Part shown: in pieces, positions 37,900-51,000 of the stretch | How positions within the stretch are numbered: the stretch's first letter is position 1 | Layout: every line of letters begins with the position of its first letter | Origin: Papilionanthe hookeriana x Papilionanthe teres | Lineage: Eukaryota > Streptophyta > Magnoliopsida > Asparagales > Orchidaceae | Reading direction: 5' to 3' | DNA: 64,000 nt | Assembly: GCA_022702705.1 (NCBI GenBank) | Contig: CM040421.1 | Coordinates: 62,001-126,000 of the forward strand | The notes under the pieces: model-generated | What the model was told of the DNA's origin: nothing | Databases searched by the model: none | Seen by the model: only the letters and a program-made list of their open reading frames with translations | Program-made: the position numbers and the translations under genes

Positions 37900-40064
37900 T
37901 TCAAATGGAATTTCAATGGGGAAATTATCTCAAAACAGTGGGATTCAATCGTTGAAGATGGTGGGCTTGCACTCAGGAGGTCTCAGGGAAGCTGTGGGAG
38001 AAATTTGACAGGGTTTCCTTAAGAAATTTTCAACACCCCTCTTTGGCCATGGAGAGCTCCATTTATGGCCAAGGCAATTGGGCTGATCTTAGGGGCTACT
38101 GATGGGTGGAATCAACTGCTTTGGTGGAGGACAACAGAGCTCCAGTGAGAAATCATGGCTGTACAGCTCAGTGGGTGATTTTGGGTTTAATTTGACTTGG
38201 GGTAGCTCTCAATTTGGGCTCATCTGGCAACTAGGCCGGCCGACCAGGCCAGGAGAGGGTGGCCAAGAGTCAGGTGGTCAGGTGGGCAGGCCATCATGGG
38301 GTGAGTTTAAGTGATTAATGCATTATGGAAAATCTCCCCTAGGTTTGGTCATAAATGGGGTGAAATCCCATAATTTAGGGGACCTTTGGTCCATGGCTCC
38401 ACTAGGGTGGACTGGGTGGATCTAGCCTAGTCTCTAGGGTCCCAAGGTTGGCTATGGTGTGCATGGTTTGATCAAATTTGGTTTAATTTGACTACATTGG
38501 GTCATGGGTTCAATTTGGGTCACTTGTGTTCAGGTTGGGCTAGGTTGGGTTTGAGCTTGGGTTGAGTCAAATTTATTGCTCAAATTGGTGTGTATGATTG
38601 TTACAAAGAGCTTATAAAAAGATTGGGGTAGTTTTGAATTAGTTTGGGGATCAATTTTGGTTTGGTTTGAGTATTTGGTCAATTTTGGGCGTGTTGGGTT
38701 AGCTTGGGTCTAGGTTAGGCTAGAGTGGGATCAAAGGCCAATTGATGGATCCAAATGGTCTATGGGGATGTTAGGAAGAGTTCTTGATATTAATTGGGTG
38801 GAAATTTTGAGATTGGGACATTCAATTTGATGGATTTTGGGATGTGACACATTTGAGACAAATTTGACGATTTTGGATTTGGTTGGACTTGGGTGAGGTT
38901 TGGGTGGAAATTTGGGTCGATTGGTGGTTCAATTTAGTTTATGGGAATGTTACGAAGAGTTTAGGTTTCAAAATTGGGGGTTGATTGACATTGGGTTTAA
39001 TTTGGAGGAATTGGGTCATAGGGTCAAAATTGGGTCCTTTTGTTTTAGGTTAAAATTGAGCTCAAATGTGGGTCTAATTGGGCTTGGATTTAGTTTGGGA
39101 TGAGGTTAGGCATTGTAAATTTGAGTTTAGAATTGAAATTGTGGGGAATTAAGGTCAATTTGATGGACATTGGGGGTGATTTGGGCATTTTGGCCTTAAG
39201 GGCAATTTGAGGCTTTTGATTAAATTGGGCAAATTTGGTCAAATTGGGTCAAATAAAGTGGTTAAATTGAAATTAGGAATATTTGGAGGGTTTTGGAAAA
39301 TTTTTGGATTTTTTTGGAATTTTTGAAAATTTTGGCTAGGAGGGGCATTTTGTTAATTTTGGGTATTTTGCAGCTATTTTGAAATTTTGGTAAATTTGAG
39401 TGTACTGGGTATTTTGAGTGGTGAGCAATGTTTTGGGATGATTTTTGGGAGATTTTGATAATTTTGCTTGATTTTGAGGATTTTGGGCAAAATTGGGGTT
39501 TTGGGGGCAACTTGGTAATTTGGTAGAGTTTAAGAGTAAAGGGGTAAAAAGTTGGGATTTTTGGTTAAAATTTAGAGTTGAGATGGATTGATAACCCATT
39601 TGAGTCATGGACCAATGAAATCCCCATTTGGATCCTCCATGTGCTGGTACTAATCAAGCCCTAGCCTGGGGCTAAGATCTTGGGGAAACCACCCACATGA
39701 GTTTCCAAAGGAGTAGGAGATCAAGTGTGGAGAAGTTTGGTTTAGGGTTTTGAGGTAGTGTTTGAGAGTGCAATGTGTAAGTGTGTGTGAGCCTCCCCCA
39801 GACCACCAGGATATGTCCTAAAGCCTGACTATCCTATAGGGGACTTCCCTTGAACTTCATAATTCTTGGTCTCATCCTCCTAAGCATTTAGAGGTTAGAC
39901 TTTAAGCATTTGAAAGCTTCAAGTGAAGCAAAGAAGTATTTTAATTTTTTATGGGGTAAAGGTTCCATTGCTAGTCTTCTAAGATAGTCACCAGGAAAGT
40001 ACTATGGCTAGACTCTATGCTATTCTAAAGAAAGACTAGACCTCAACCAAAAGTGAGGTTAACA
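37900..40064 (-). mobile_element. Partial LTR (B) of the same 6.6-kb LTR family
   Basis: The right end is GTGAGGTTAACA with the same hairpin (GACCTCA...TGAGGT) as the other LTR ends. Sequence back to about 37,900 aligns with 27,900-30,126, including GGATCCTCCATGTG, CCACATGAGTTTCCAAA and the GT-rich block. The remaining roughly 4.5 kb of this LTR is missing, so the left boundary is a truncation and only approximate. In pol orientation this is the 5' part of a 3' LTR. Confidence 0.75.
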
Positions 40065-41330
40065 AATGGACCTCCAATAGATGTGGTGTGTTGAGCAAGC
40101 ACACTGCACGTATTGGTGTTGACCGACGTGACCAACAAAACCAACACAACTGTCTGAGTCAAAACTCGAGGCAAAACGTAGAATTCAACGAGGAAGTTTC
40201 TGCTGAGGATTATCTGGGTAGAAAACCTTCAAGTCCCGAGAACTCTCGCTGGAGAAGGGAAAATTGAATACCTTCATTAGGGTGCTATGAATTTCAAGTC
40301 TCCAAACTCTGAAGGAGTTCGATCTGAATCAATATGAAGGTGGAATTTGGATTAGAATTTTACTTGAATTTCAAATTTGAATTTGATTTCAATTTAAATT
40401 TGAGTTTGAATTTAATTTTGAGCCTTATGGAATTTATGAAAATTTATGGAAATTTAGGATTTATGGAATTTTTACTCCGTTTCAATTTCGTGGGAATCTT
40501 CGAGTTTAAGTGAGTGCAGAGGCGAGAGTCAGAATTTAGGTACCAACCTCGACTGAAGGGAATCAAAACTTACATATTGATCTCAGAGGGTGAGAACCGA
40601 AATTTTGGTACCAATCTCAAAAATGAGAATCAAAATTTGAGTACCGTCCTGAAAATATCGTGAATGCAAAAATTTTCTCGGAGAGGGAGGGGGAAATTAG
40701 GGATATTAGGGAATTAGATGACTGAGCTCCGACCCTGAAATTTCATGGAAGGCGGAAAATTTCTCGGATTGGATGTGGAAATAAAGGGAATTTGAAGGAG
40801 TCGGACAACAATGCTCTGATCCTAGAATTTCATGGAAAGCAGAAAATTTCTTGGATAAGTTGTGGAAATATAGAGAATATAGGAATCAGACGATTGAGCT
40901 CCGAACCTGGAATTTAATGGAGGGCGGAAAATTTCTCGGATAGAATGTGGAAATTTTAGGAATTTAGGGAATTAGACGACTGAGCTCCGACCCTGGAATT
41001 TCATAGAAGACAGAAAATTTCTCAAATAGAATGTAGAAATATATGGAATATAAGGAATCAGATGAGTGAGCTCCAACCATGGAATTTCATGGAAGGCGAA
41101 AAAATTCTCGGATAGAAAGTGGAAATATAGGGAATTTGAAGGAGTTGGACGACAATGCTCCGATCCTGGAATTTCATGGAAGACAAAAAATTTATCGGAT
41201 AGGAAATGAAAATATAGGGAATTTTGAGGAATCATACGACTGAGCTCCGACCTTGGAATTTCATGGAATGCGAAAAATTTCTCGAATAGGAAATTAAAAT
41301 ATAGTGAATTTTGAGAAATATTGGGGAGGA
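40065..41330 (-). repeat. Element B 3' UTR with about 86-bp tandem repeats
   Basis: Adjacent to LTR B the sequence matches the start of the 3' UTR of element A (CCAATAGATGTGGTGTG, CAAGCACAC, AACAAAACCAACAC). Then 40,690-41,320 holds about seven tandem units of about 86 bp marked by GAGCTCCGACCCTGGAATTTC and GCGGAAAATTTCTCGGATAG. Tandem repeats in the region before the 3' LTR are a common trait of Tat/Ogre elements. Confidence 0.75.
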
Positions 41331-41596
41331 AAGCTTAAGAACTTACATCCGGCCGAAGGTATGACAAGAGGGAGTCAAAATTTAGTTATTGATCCCATAA
41401 TTTCTCATGAAAAGATTTAAAGAGAACTTGATGTTTGAATTTCAAAGAAAGCAGGATTGGTGTAATTCAGCCAAGGCTGGTAGCCATTGTAAGATTTACA
41501 GAATTTGGTGATGTTTCAAATTTGTGAAAAGTGACGTTGTGTAAAGCGCCAAATTTCGCGGGGTGCCTTCGAAATTGAAGGATTAAAAAATGAAGG

Positions 41597-41800
41597 CTAC
41601 TCCTCAGTCCTAAGGTTGATTTCTTTTAATTCATCGAATGTTGATTTGAATTCTTTTTTGAACTCTGGTGGAGCATCATCTATTGGTTGATCTTCGAATT
41701 CATCTTGAATGTCTAGGCAATCTTCCTCTATCTGGCTAGTAATAACCATGCAAAATCCCAAGTCATTGATGGGTCCAATTGTTTCAAACCCAAGGCCATT
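41597..41800 (-). pseudogene. Tat-lineage pol scrap (protease-RT linker)
   Basis: The - strand frame ends with DDAPPEFKKEFKSTFDELKEINL, resembling the conserved acidic PPE...STVDELKEINLGT segment between protease and reverse transcriptase in Tat-lineage polyproteins. It stops just after INLRTEE and passes straight into 3' UTR, so RT, RNase H and integrase of this element have been deleted. The frame upstream enters a CT-rich stretch and is not credible there. Confidence 0.55.
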
Positions 41801-41814
41801 TGAATTAAGAAAGA

Positions 41815-42180
41815 GGAAAGTTGGGCAGAGTGTGTGTGAGGGATTTGATAGATGGAGCAAGAGAGAGATAGGGAGGGACTGAGAGGGAGGGAGAGATAAA
41901 GAGTAAGAGATTTCAAGAGAGAGAGAAGAAAGTGTGAGTGAGATTAAATTAAAGAGATTAAGGGAAGGAGGAAGGGAGAGAGAGATAAAAAGTGAGTGAA
42001 ATAGAGAAAGAATAGAGAGTGAAGTAAGAGAGGGCAACAAAAGAAGCTAGAGAGAGAAATACGAAGGGAAGGAGGGAGGGAAAGTAATAAGAAAAAGAGA
42101 GAAGAGAGGGTGAAAAAAGAGATGTAGAATGAGAGGAAGTTAGAGAGATTGAGTGATGAATATAAGGAGATAAAGCGAGA
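41815..42180. repeat. Purine-rich GA microsatellite tract
   Basis: Degenerate GAGAGAGA/GGGAGGGA units on the + strand. They produce a Ser/Leu-rich apparent protein on the other strand that I do not believe. Confidence 0.8.
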
Positions 42181-42518
42181 GAAAGTTGTAATAATTTTTA
42201 CATTTCATAATTTTTCAAATGGTTGTAATTTATCTTTTGGCATTTGCTTCGTCACATATCCTTGATAAATTAATTTTTGTACACATGGCGAGAAGTAATC
42301 AAAAGTTAATTCCATTAATTCATAGTGTCATCCTCTTTAAGAGTTATATAAGGTTCAAAAGCAGAAGGATGAGCTCGTTAAAACTTGATCAGTTTAATAC
42401 CACCATTATGGACTTCTTTGATCTCCATACTTTTGATCTTTTGATGATGGATCAGAGTTAGGGTCATGAATTGAACATAATGGTTAATCTGATCGTGCAT
42501 TGATTCGTATTCATTCCT
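42040..42518. other. Decayed sequence next to Athila integrase
   Basis: AT-rich and purine-rich; probably the remainder of Athila pol and 3' sequence, but I recognise no motif. An 80-codon + strand frame at 42,219-42,461 has no identifiable features. Confidence 0.3.
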
Positions 42519-43470
42519 TTATGTATCATCCACAGAGATCTCGAACTCAGTTTTTTGTCCTGGCTCAAGATTTTTAGTAAAAATCATCCGATCATGCCAT
42601 AACTTCATCTTCTCTTTATAAATCTTAGCATTTTCATATAATTCATTCATTATCTCTTCAAGCTCATTTAATTGCAATAATCCCTTTTCGGCAACATCCT
42701 TCAAATTATAATTGAACTCTTTAATAGCCCAATATGCTTTATGCTCAAGTTCAACAGGTAAATGACAAGCATTTCAAAAAATTAGCCTACATGGGGACAT
42801 TCCTATAAGAGTTCTGTAAGCAGTGCTATAGGCCCACAAAGCATAATCCAGTTTGATTGACCTATCCTTTCTGTTTGGATTAACAGTCTTTTCCAATATT
42901 ATTTTAATTTCATGATTGGATAATTCAACCAAACCACTTATCTGCGGATGATAAGCAGTAGCAATGCGATGATTAATATGATATTTCTTTACTAACTTCT
43001 CCATAATCGCATTTCTAAAATGACTTCCCCCATCTGTTATGATTACTCTTAGTATTCCAAATCTACAAAATATATTCTTTCTTAAAAGCTTTGCAACACT
43101 TTGAGCATCACATTGAGGTAAAGCAATAACTTCAATCCATTTGGATACATAGTCTACTACTATCAAAATATAAATTTTTCCGAAAGATGGTGTTAATGGT
43201 CCCATTAAATCTAATCCTCAAACATCAAATATTTCAACTTCCAACATATAATTGAGGGGCATCTCGTTTCTTCTAGAAATATTGCGTACACGCTGACATC
43301 GATCACAATTTTTAATATATTCATTAACATCTTTAAAAATTATAGGCCAATAAAATCCAGATTGTAACATTTCATAAACAGTTCTATCAACTCCAAAATG
43401 TCCCTCATAATCAAGATTATGACATTTTTAAATAATTTCATAAGTTTCTTCTAAGGCACACATCTTCGAA
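42519..43470 (-). pseudogene. Athila-like integrase
   Basis: The zinc-binding part shows NCDRCQR, followed by MGPLTPSFGKIYILIVVDYVS, then IITDGGSHF (second catalytic Asp, residue 58 of the frame starting at 43,205) and SGLVELSNHEIK (Glu 94), giving a D-35-E spacing. A stop separates the zinc finger from the core. The C-terminal part continues at 42,704-42,519 with LLQLNELEEIMNELYENA and ends without a clear chromodomain. Confidence 0.85.
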
Positions 43471-43776
43471 TGATCAGATCTTTTCCTTGTTTATATAAAA
43501 ATGGGTCATCCCAAAAGTAAGTCTTAGCATTAGATAAAAAATTTTCCTCCTCTCCTAGTATGTCAAACCATATGGTAAAATATCACTGACAATAAAGTTT
43601 ACAATGTCGGCATGTCACGAAATATGCCACTCATTAATATTGAACAATTTTTCATCAAGAAAATGTTCATTAATTCCATCAGTATCACTAAGAGATTTTT
43701 CAGTTTCAAGCCTGAACAGATGGTCAACAATTTGATTATCAGCATCCTTCCTATCTATTATCTCAAAATCAAATTA

Positions 43777-44247
43777 TTATAGAAGAAGAATCCATCTAAT
43801 CAATCTCGGTTTCACATCTTTCTTCTTCATTAAATATTTGATAGCAGAATGATCAGTATGCACCACACATTTAGTTCCAATTAAATATAATAGGAATTTA
43901 TCAAAAGCAAATACAATAGCTAATAACTCTTTTTTAGTAGTGGTATTGTTAATTTGAGCTTCATTAAGAGTTTTACTAGCATAATAAATTACTTTAAAAA
44001 TTTTATAATATTTCTGACCCAAAACAGTACCAATAGCATAATCACTAGCATCACACATTAATTCAAAAGGGTTTTCCCAATTTGGTGAAATTATAATAGG
44101 TACAGTGATTAATATTTCTTTTAATGTTTCAAAAGCATTTAGGCATTCATCATCAAAATAAAAAATTACATCCTTTTCCAATAAACGGCATAAGGGTTTT
44201 TGAAATTTTTGAAAAGTCTTTAATGTAAAGCCTATAGAATCCAACAT
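43777..44247 (-). pseudogene. Athila-like RNase H domain
   Basis: A 156-codon frame contains CRLLEKDVIFYFDDECLNAF, FELMCDASDYAIGTVLGQ, TTTKKELLAIVFAFDKF and VVHTDHSAIKYLM, the usual catalytic-acid blocks of the gypsy RNase H. It is intact over the domain but disconnected from RT and integrase by stops. Confidence 0.85.
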
Positions 44248-44289
44248 ATCCTAGAAAACTTCTAATTCCCTTTACATTAGTTGGACATG

Positions 44290-45019
44290 GTAAAAATAAC
44301 TTGAATTTTTGCAGGATCTACCTCCAAACCTTTTTCTGATGTTCGATGTCCTAATATAATTCCTCCTGCTACCATAAATTGACATTTTTCTCAATTAAGG
44401 ACCAAATTAGTTTGTTCACAATGTTTTAGAACTTTAGATAAATGTTCTAAACATGATTCAAATGAACTTCCAAACACTGAAAAGTCATCCATAAAAAACT
44501 TCAATTCTTTTTCAATTAAATCACAGAAAATAACCATCATACATCTCTAAAATATTGAAGGGGCATTACATAAACCAAAAGACATTCTTCTAAAAGCTAA
44601 CATACCATAAGAACTGGTAAATGTTGTTTTCTCTTGATCCTCAGGAGCAATCTGAATTTGGTGGTACCCAGTATATCCATCAAGAAAATAAAAAAATTTT
44701 ATGCCTAGCGAGTCTATCCAACATCTGATCCAGAAATGGGAGTGGAAAATGATCTTTTCTTGTAGCAAGATTTAATTTTCTACAATCAATGCATATTCGC
44801 CACCCTGTAGCTTTTCTTGTTGGTATAATCTCATTCTTCTCATTAACAGTCAGAGTTACTCCTCATTTCTTAGAAACACAGTGGATAGGAGTAACCCATG
44901 TACTATCTGAAATAGGGTAGATAATCCCAGCATCCAAACACTTTAAAATTTCTTTCTTAACAACAGCTTTCATGATAGGATTTATCTTCTTTGAGGCTCA
45001 GCCGGAGGTTTGTAGTTAT
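44290..45019 (-). pseudogene. Athila-like reverse transcriptase fragment
   Basis: From the right the frame reads NNYKPPAEPQ, KKEILKCLDAGIIYPISDS, WVTPIH, NEKNEIIPTR, then FLDGYTGYHQIQIAPEDQEK, FRRMSFGLCNAP and the catalytic FMDDFSVFGSSF (the YxDD box, here FMDD). At least one stop (after HCVSKK) and frame changes near 44,780 and 44,550 break it. The first residues of the domain abut the LTR at 45,020. Confidence 0.8.
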
Positions 45020-48000
45020 TGTCGACATATTTTTAGGTTGAGTATTGTTTTTTAGAAAAGGGGTCGCCTACAGAAGTTGTCGGCAAATTTTAGATTTTTA
45101 AATTTAATTTAAATATATACATATGGTTTAGAAAGTAGTATTTGATTTTAAAAAATAATTTTGAGTTTGAAAATTTGAAGATATGAAATCAAACTGATCT
45201 CACATCCCAAATAGTTTATATAAACGAGCACCGCACCATAAACCATATATCTATCCCGAAGAATAGACACACTGCTTGATGATGGGGCTCGGTTAAATAA
45301 ACTAGAAGATTTGTGACATCCATTTGGTCTGCGAACCATTTTTATAAGCCGACAAGTTCCCCTGCTTAATATAAATGAATTAAGCAGGGTTTATATTACC
45401 TGGGTTCTTAAAGTTTCCTATAAGGGCAAGCCCCTATAAATAATTACATCTTAAATGACAGGAATCATTTAAGAAAACTCTCGATAATGATCAACGGTTT
45501 TGCTCTCAAGAATTTCAAAGTTTAAGGTTTTAAAGGATTGAATTTTGGAATTTCAAAAGAGATTAGCTCAAATTTGGAACAGTTTATTTCAAGAGTCCAA
45601 TGGAAGAGAAGTAGGAGAAGTTGAGGATCCTAGAAGAATCTTGGCAACTTCCCAAACTATCCTATTATTTGGTTTAGATTTGGGAGTTTATTTAATGTTT
45701 CAATCCTGCCAATTTTATTTATTTAGGTCTTATATTTGTATGATATAATCACATAAATAGCCCAGAAGATGTGAGGATTTATGTCGTACCAAACGACTAC
45801 CTCAGAGTCCTAAGACCGGTTAGGGCTTAATTTACATAACATGATCATGCAAATGCCTAACGAAGAGTTGAGGATTTATGTTGCACTAGGCAAACTACCT
45901 CGAAGTCCTATGGCTTGGTTATTTAATTCTAAGAATGTTTTGCTAAAGTAGATCTGAGTTTTGCTGATGACGATGGCCCTACTGCACACCATGCTCCGAG
46001 CTCCTTGTTGTTGCAGAGGTTTAGTTGTAGAAGGTGAAAATCAAGAGATGAGAAAAGTTTTTTGGTTTAGAAATCTTGAAGTCCAAATATTTTTAATATT
46101 TTAATTAAAACAAATCTTAAAGTTGTTTAAACAGAATCGATTAAGATCCCACGGTTCCGTCATCCCGACACCGTTATTTTCATCGAATTCACTTAGTCCA
46201 GATGAATTTGCTAAACTCAACTGAATGAGTTCCACACTTTCATTTAGACCGTGGGAAATCCCGTTAGCAACACGTGGGTTACATCATCCGAGGTATTCCG
46301 GATCATTCAACGAGATGTTTTAATTTAGTTATAATTGTAGTTTTGTTGTTCTGTTTGTGATTAAATTTTTAGTTGTTTTATATTTTGGAATGTTGTGGCG
46401 GTGAATTTTATCTTGTGGTGACTTTTAATTTAGTTATGGTTTCAGTTTTGTGGCTATCCTAGAAGGTTTCAATTTTCATGCAACAATCTTGTTTAACATG
46501 TAAGAAAAAGTAAAGTACAGTGCATGTAAGTAAATTGCAATAAAGTAAATTGCAATAAAATAAAAGCGTACCTGGAGGGTCTTCCCGTCATCCCAAGCTG
46601 CACTTAAAACACATATTAAGACATTTAAATATTTCAACAAATACCTAGGTAAAGCTAAGGGAAGGTTTTTGGTTGTTTACCAAGATCCTAGTCCTATTGC
46701 TAGTCATCTCCTATGACGTCTAGGTTCTTGTGTTTTGTTTAAGGATGATTTTCTTCATTAAATAACAATTAAATTCAATTGTTCATCTAAAACATCTCAT
46801 CATATTGAGAAAGTGCTTAGGACGAGTCCTAAACATCTTTTCAATATTTCCGAGATCATTTTGAGTTCAAGTAAATTTAGTTGCACAGGTGAATTAATCA
46901 TCCAGGAGTTTAGTTAAACTTTGTCTCTCGCTCAGTGAACTTGCGTATTTGATTACCTGATGAATGAAGTGACATCTCACTTAATACTCTATTTAAGAGT
47001 TATAATAATTAAAGCCTTTAAAGGCAAGTTGGTTTGTTGAGAATTTTAATCATTCTTAATTTAAAGTTTGAGTTAATGGTTTAAAGTGATTTAATTTAAT
47101 TATGAGGTTTTAATTAATAATTTTAAGTTTGGAATAGTGTTAAAATTATTTTTTGGTTTAAATCTTTATACTTTAGGTGATCTTAATATTTTAAATTTGT
47201 TTTACTTTTATTATTGAATGATATTAACTTAATTTAATTTAAATTTGATTTAATTTAATTTAATTTAACTTAAATATTTTTTAATTTAGCTTCACTTAAT
47301 TGTTAAAATGTTAATTTAATTTAATTTTAATTTTAATTTAATTTTTACTTAATTTAATTTAATTTAATTTAATTTAATTATTAAACTATTTAATATTTTG
47401 AACTTTTTCTTTAATTTAAGGGTTATTTATTTTTCAATTTTTAATTTACTTAGTTTGGATTATCATTTTAATCTTAATTAAAAGTTAAATATTGTTGAAG
47501 TGATTTATTTAGGGATTTTTTTATTAAAGGATTAATTTCCTCTCATGTTATATCCTTATTTTTAATAATTCAAATTTTTATTATTCTTCCAAAAATTTAA
47601 ATTATTTAAATAATCAAAGTTTCATTTTTTATTAAAAGTGATTAATGTGTTTCTGCCCTTTTAAATTTCCCAAAGTTTCAATCATCCAAGAAAGATAAAA
47701 TCAAATATTTTACCCTCTATTTTAATTAAACCTAAAATTTTAATAAAGGGGTTTAAATTCTTTAATTATTAATATGCCCATTTAAGCATATTTATTTCAT
47801 AACTCACTAAATTGAGTTCAAATGAACTTGAAATTTTTATTTCACTTCACTCACATGTCAATTAAGACATTAGAGGAGAAAATGTGATTTTTTTGAATTT
47901 AATTTATTTATATAATTATTTTTAATGAAAAAATAGGGATTTTCAAGGAAAATTCATCAACATGACCAAGGAAAGGTTTCTGTCCTTAAGAAAATTATGG

Positions 48001-51000
48001 AATGTTCCTAATGACCAGGGGAATACTTGGACCAATTTTGGTGATTTTTAAATTATATTTTATTTATTATAATTATTTTAAATTTTAGAGTATTAATTAA
48101 TTATAAAATAAAATTAAAGTTGAAAAATGGATTTTATATTTTTCTTAAAACCCTCTAACCTCAAGAAGTTTAGAGAAACAAATTTTACAATTTTATGATT
48201 TTTCTTTGATTTATTGGAATTAATTTAGTGAAAAGGTTGGAAAATACATTTTTTAATATTAAAAGTTGTTTTAAGCATTTGAAATTCAATATCTTTACTT
48301 TGAGACTTGGGAAAAATATTTGGTTTATTCCTATGTGATTAAGAGTCAAAATATGACATTTTTATGATTTTTAATATTTTTATGATTTTTATTATTTTTT
48401 AATTATTAAAATATTAAAATACGATTAAAAATAAAAAAATTTAGAAAATTCCAATTTTAATTTTTATAGACTTCTCTAATATCAGAGAGCCCACAAAACC
48501 AATTTGGTGAATTTTTTATATGTATTTTTGGAGTTATGAATTTTTAAAATTTAATTTTGATCATGTGACTTAATTAATTCATTTAGTGGGGCTAATCATC
48601 TCCAATTGATCTCAAATTTTTATGATAGGTTCTCTGTATCCTAAAGATTAGTGGAGAGTTGATTTCAAGTTATTTTGATGTGTGGTTAATCCTAATTAAT
48701 TAAAATTTCATTTTAAGGTTTTGGCAAAATTAGAGTTTGTTTGATTGAAATAAATCATGAGATAATTTTTTAATGTTTCCCTGGTCAAACGGAATATACT
48801 CTAATTTTTTTAGATTTTTCTAAGTAACATGGTAATTTTTATAATTATTATAAGAAAATTGAAGCATAATATTGAAAAATAGATATCTAATCATGGAAAT
48901 CTTTCCTGACTTTCGAAAAATCAGGAAAGATCCACCATTATGCATAGAATAACATATAAAAATTTCAAGTTATGGTGAAACTCCTACATGCATGAAGAAT
49001 TAAAAGATTGAAAACACTATTTAATTAATTAAAAATAAAATATGCATTAAATAAAAATAAAATTACTTTCACATTATTGTCCTCATTTTCATAAGCAAGA
49101 GAGTATTTTTATTTTAGTTTTTGGATTTTCTAGGCAAAGTTATGATTTTTTGAAGTTTTGTGTCAAAAATAAATCCAAAAAATCCATTTCCAGCTCAATC
49201 CACGTGTCGCTCTCCTATTGGCCAGAGTGGTTTTGTATGGCGCTTGTTCACGGATGAAGATCTGTCCAACTGCATCAGGGCCGTCCGTCAGATACACGCC
49301 TGATCAGACGGCTGCTGCTCCTCTCTCCTAGTGCTATTCACACAAAACCGTCCACCTTCAAACCTTGATATCTCACTCGTTTCTCATCAAAATTGAATGA
49401 ATTTTTTTTTAAAATGATTGTCTAATCGAGTAGCACCTATATGGTGATGATATACTTAAAGCATGTGAATATTTACAAAAATTTAAAATAAGCTCGGTTG
49501 GAGGAGAAATAATTTGATACCTTCGTCCAAGAGGTGAGGCCTCAATTGGAAATGGTTTGATTGAGCTTAGAAATGCTTTGAGAAGCTTTGGGAATAATTT
49601 GGCATGGTCTCCCCAAGGTAATCTTTCATCTCCTCTTGGCTATGAAGGTGGGGTTTAAATAAGGAAGGTTATGGTGGAGCTTGGGGTGGCCAAGGGGGTT
49701 GATTAGTGGGTTCAAAATATGTGTTTAGGTTGAGGGGAGGCAGAGTTTGATTATGGTGCAATCAATTTGGGATTGCCATGTGTAAAGTCAAGGATTTAAA
49801 TGACATGGGTGTAAGGAGCATTTTTAGTCCAATTTGGGTCAATTCATGGTTCTGGCTTGGTTCACTCACCAAGGCTTGATTTGGGCTGATGTGAGATCAT
49901 TTGGTCAGCCTCACATGTGTGGTGTTGTCCCCATCCAAGGTGAGGTGGCCAATTTTGGTTAAAGTGTATCATTGATGGGGTTAAAAAATGTTTAGTGAAG
50001 GCTTAGGAAAGGCTCCCCTCTTCTTGCCATAAGTGGCATGGTGAGGTGGAAAGGGCTCCCCATGGCTTGCATATGGCTTATGCATGGCTCCATGGCTTCA
50101 TTTTTCTTGCTCTTGGCTTGGGAAAAGGTTGGCTCACTTGCATGGAAAAGGGTTATTTGGAATTTTGAAAACTTTGGATTCCTTTGATGGGATTTGTCAT
50201 GATGCTACAAATGGGTGGTTGATTTCATGATGGTTTAAGACTTTGGTCAAATAGGATTATCAAAGGAATGATGAAGAAAAGGTTTCATGTGGGTTTGGGG
50301 ATGGATTTTGGGCTTTTGAATTTGATGGAAAGTGGGCTTTTAAAGGCTTTATGGAAGTGGGCTTTTAAGTTTGAAAATAAATTGGTGGATGGAGATTTTG
50401 TGAAAGCTTAGGCTAAAAAAATGTTGGATTTAGTTTAAGAGTGTGGCATGAGTGATTTGGAGAAGGTTTGGTGTCATTTGGAATTGATATAGGTTTAATT
50501 TGGGCCTTTTTGGTAACGGGCCCAAAATGGGTCAAATTGGGCTAACTTTGGCTATCTTGGGTTAATGTTGGTTTAAGATTGGATTTGATGTAAAATTAAT
50601 GTTTAGAAATATTTAGGGAGTGTTATAAAGAGTTTTCAACTTTGGTTGGGCTTTGATTTTGGGATTTGGGCCTATTTGGGTTAGGTTTGGGTTTAGGCCA
50701 ATTTAGGGGATTTAGGCTTCAAATTGAAATTGGATCCAAATGTTAATCAAGTTGGGCTTGGATTTGGTCTAGATTGATATTAGGGATATGTAATTGAAGT
50801 TTAGAATTGAATTGGACTAAAATTGAGGTCAATTTGGGTGGTTTGGTTTGACATTGGGCTCACTTTAGGTTGAAAGTGGGTCAAATTGGGAGTTTTGACA
50901 AAAATGGGCTAAATTGGAAAAATTGGCTTACAGCGTAGTTGAACAAAATGAAATTGGGAATATTTTGAGAGTTTTTGGAAATTTTTGGGAATTTTTGGAA

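Larger units (their letters stand above)
42519..45019 (-). mobile_element. Athila-like Ty3/gypsy pol, truncated and decayed
   Basis: Read right to left, the domain order is RT, RNase H, HHCC/integrase and integrase C-terminal region, as in Ty3/gypsy. Wording is typical of the Athila lineage: FMDDFSVFG in RT, YVSKWIEVIALP and HPQISGLVELSNHEIK in integrase, and ELEEIMNELYENAKIYKEK afterwards. At 45,019 it breaks off at the N-terminal edge of RT, directly against TG of LTR A. Several stops and frameshifts are present. Gag, protease and LTRs of this element are not visible; the 5' part may lie beyond the nested insertion to the right. Confidence 0.85.

Noticed and set aside
41800..42040. Ser/Leu-rich N-terminal part of a 147-codon frame
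   Set aside because: It is a translated CT microsatellite; only the C-terminal Tat-like segment at 41,597-41,800 was kept.
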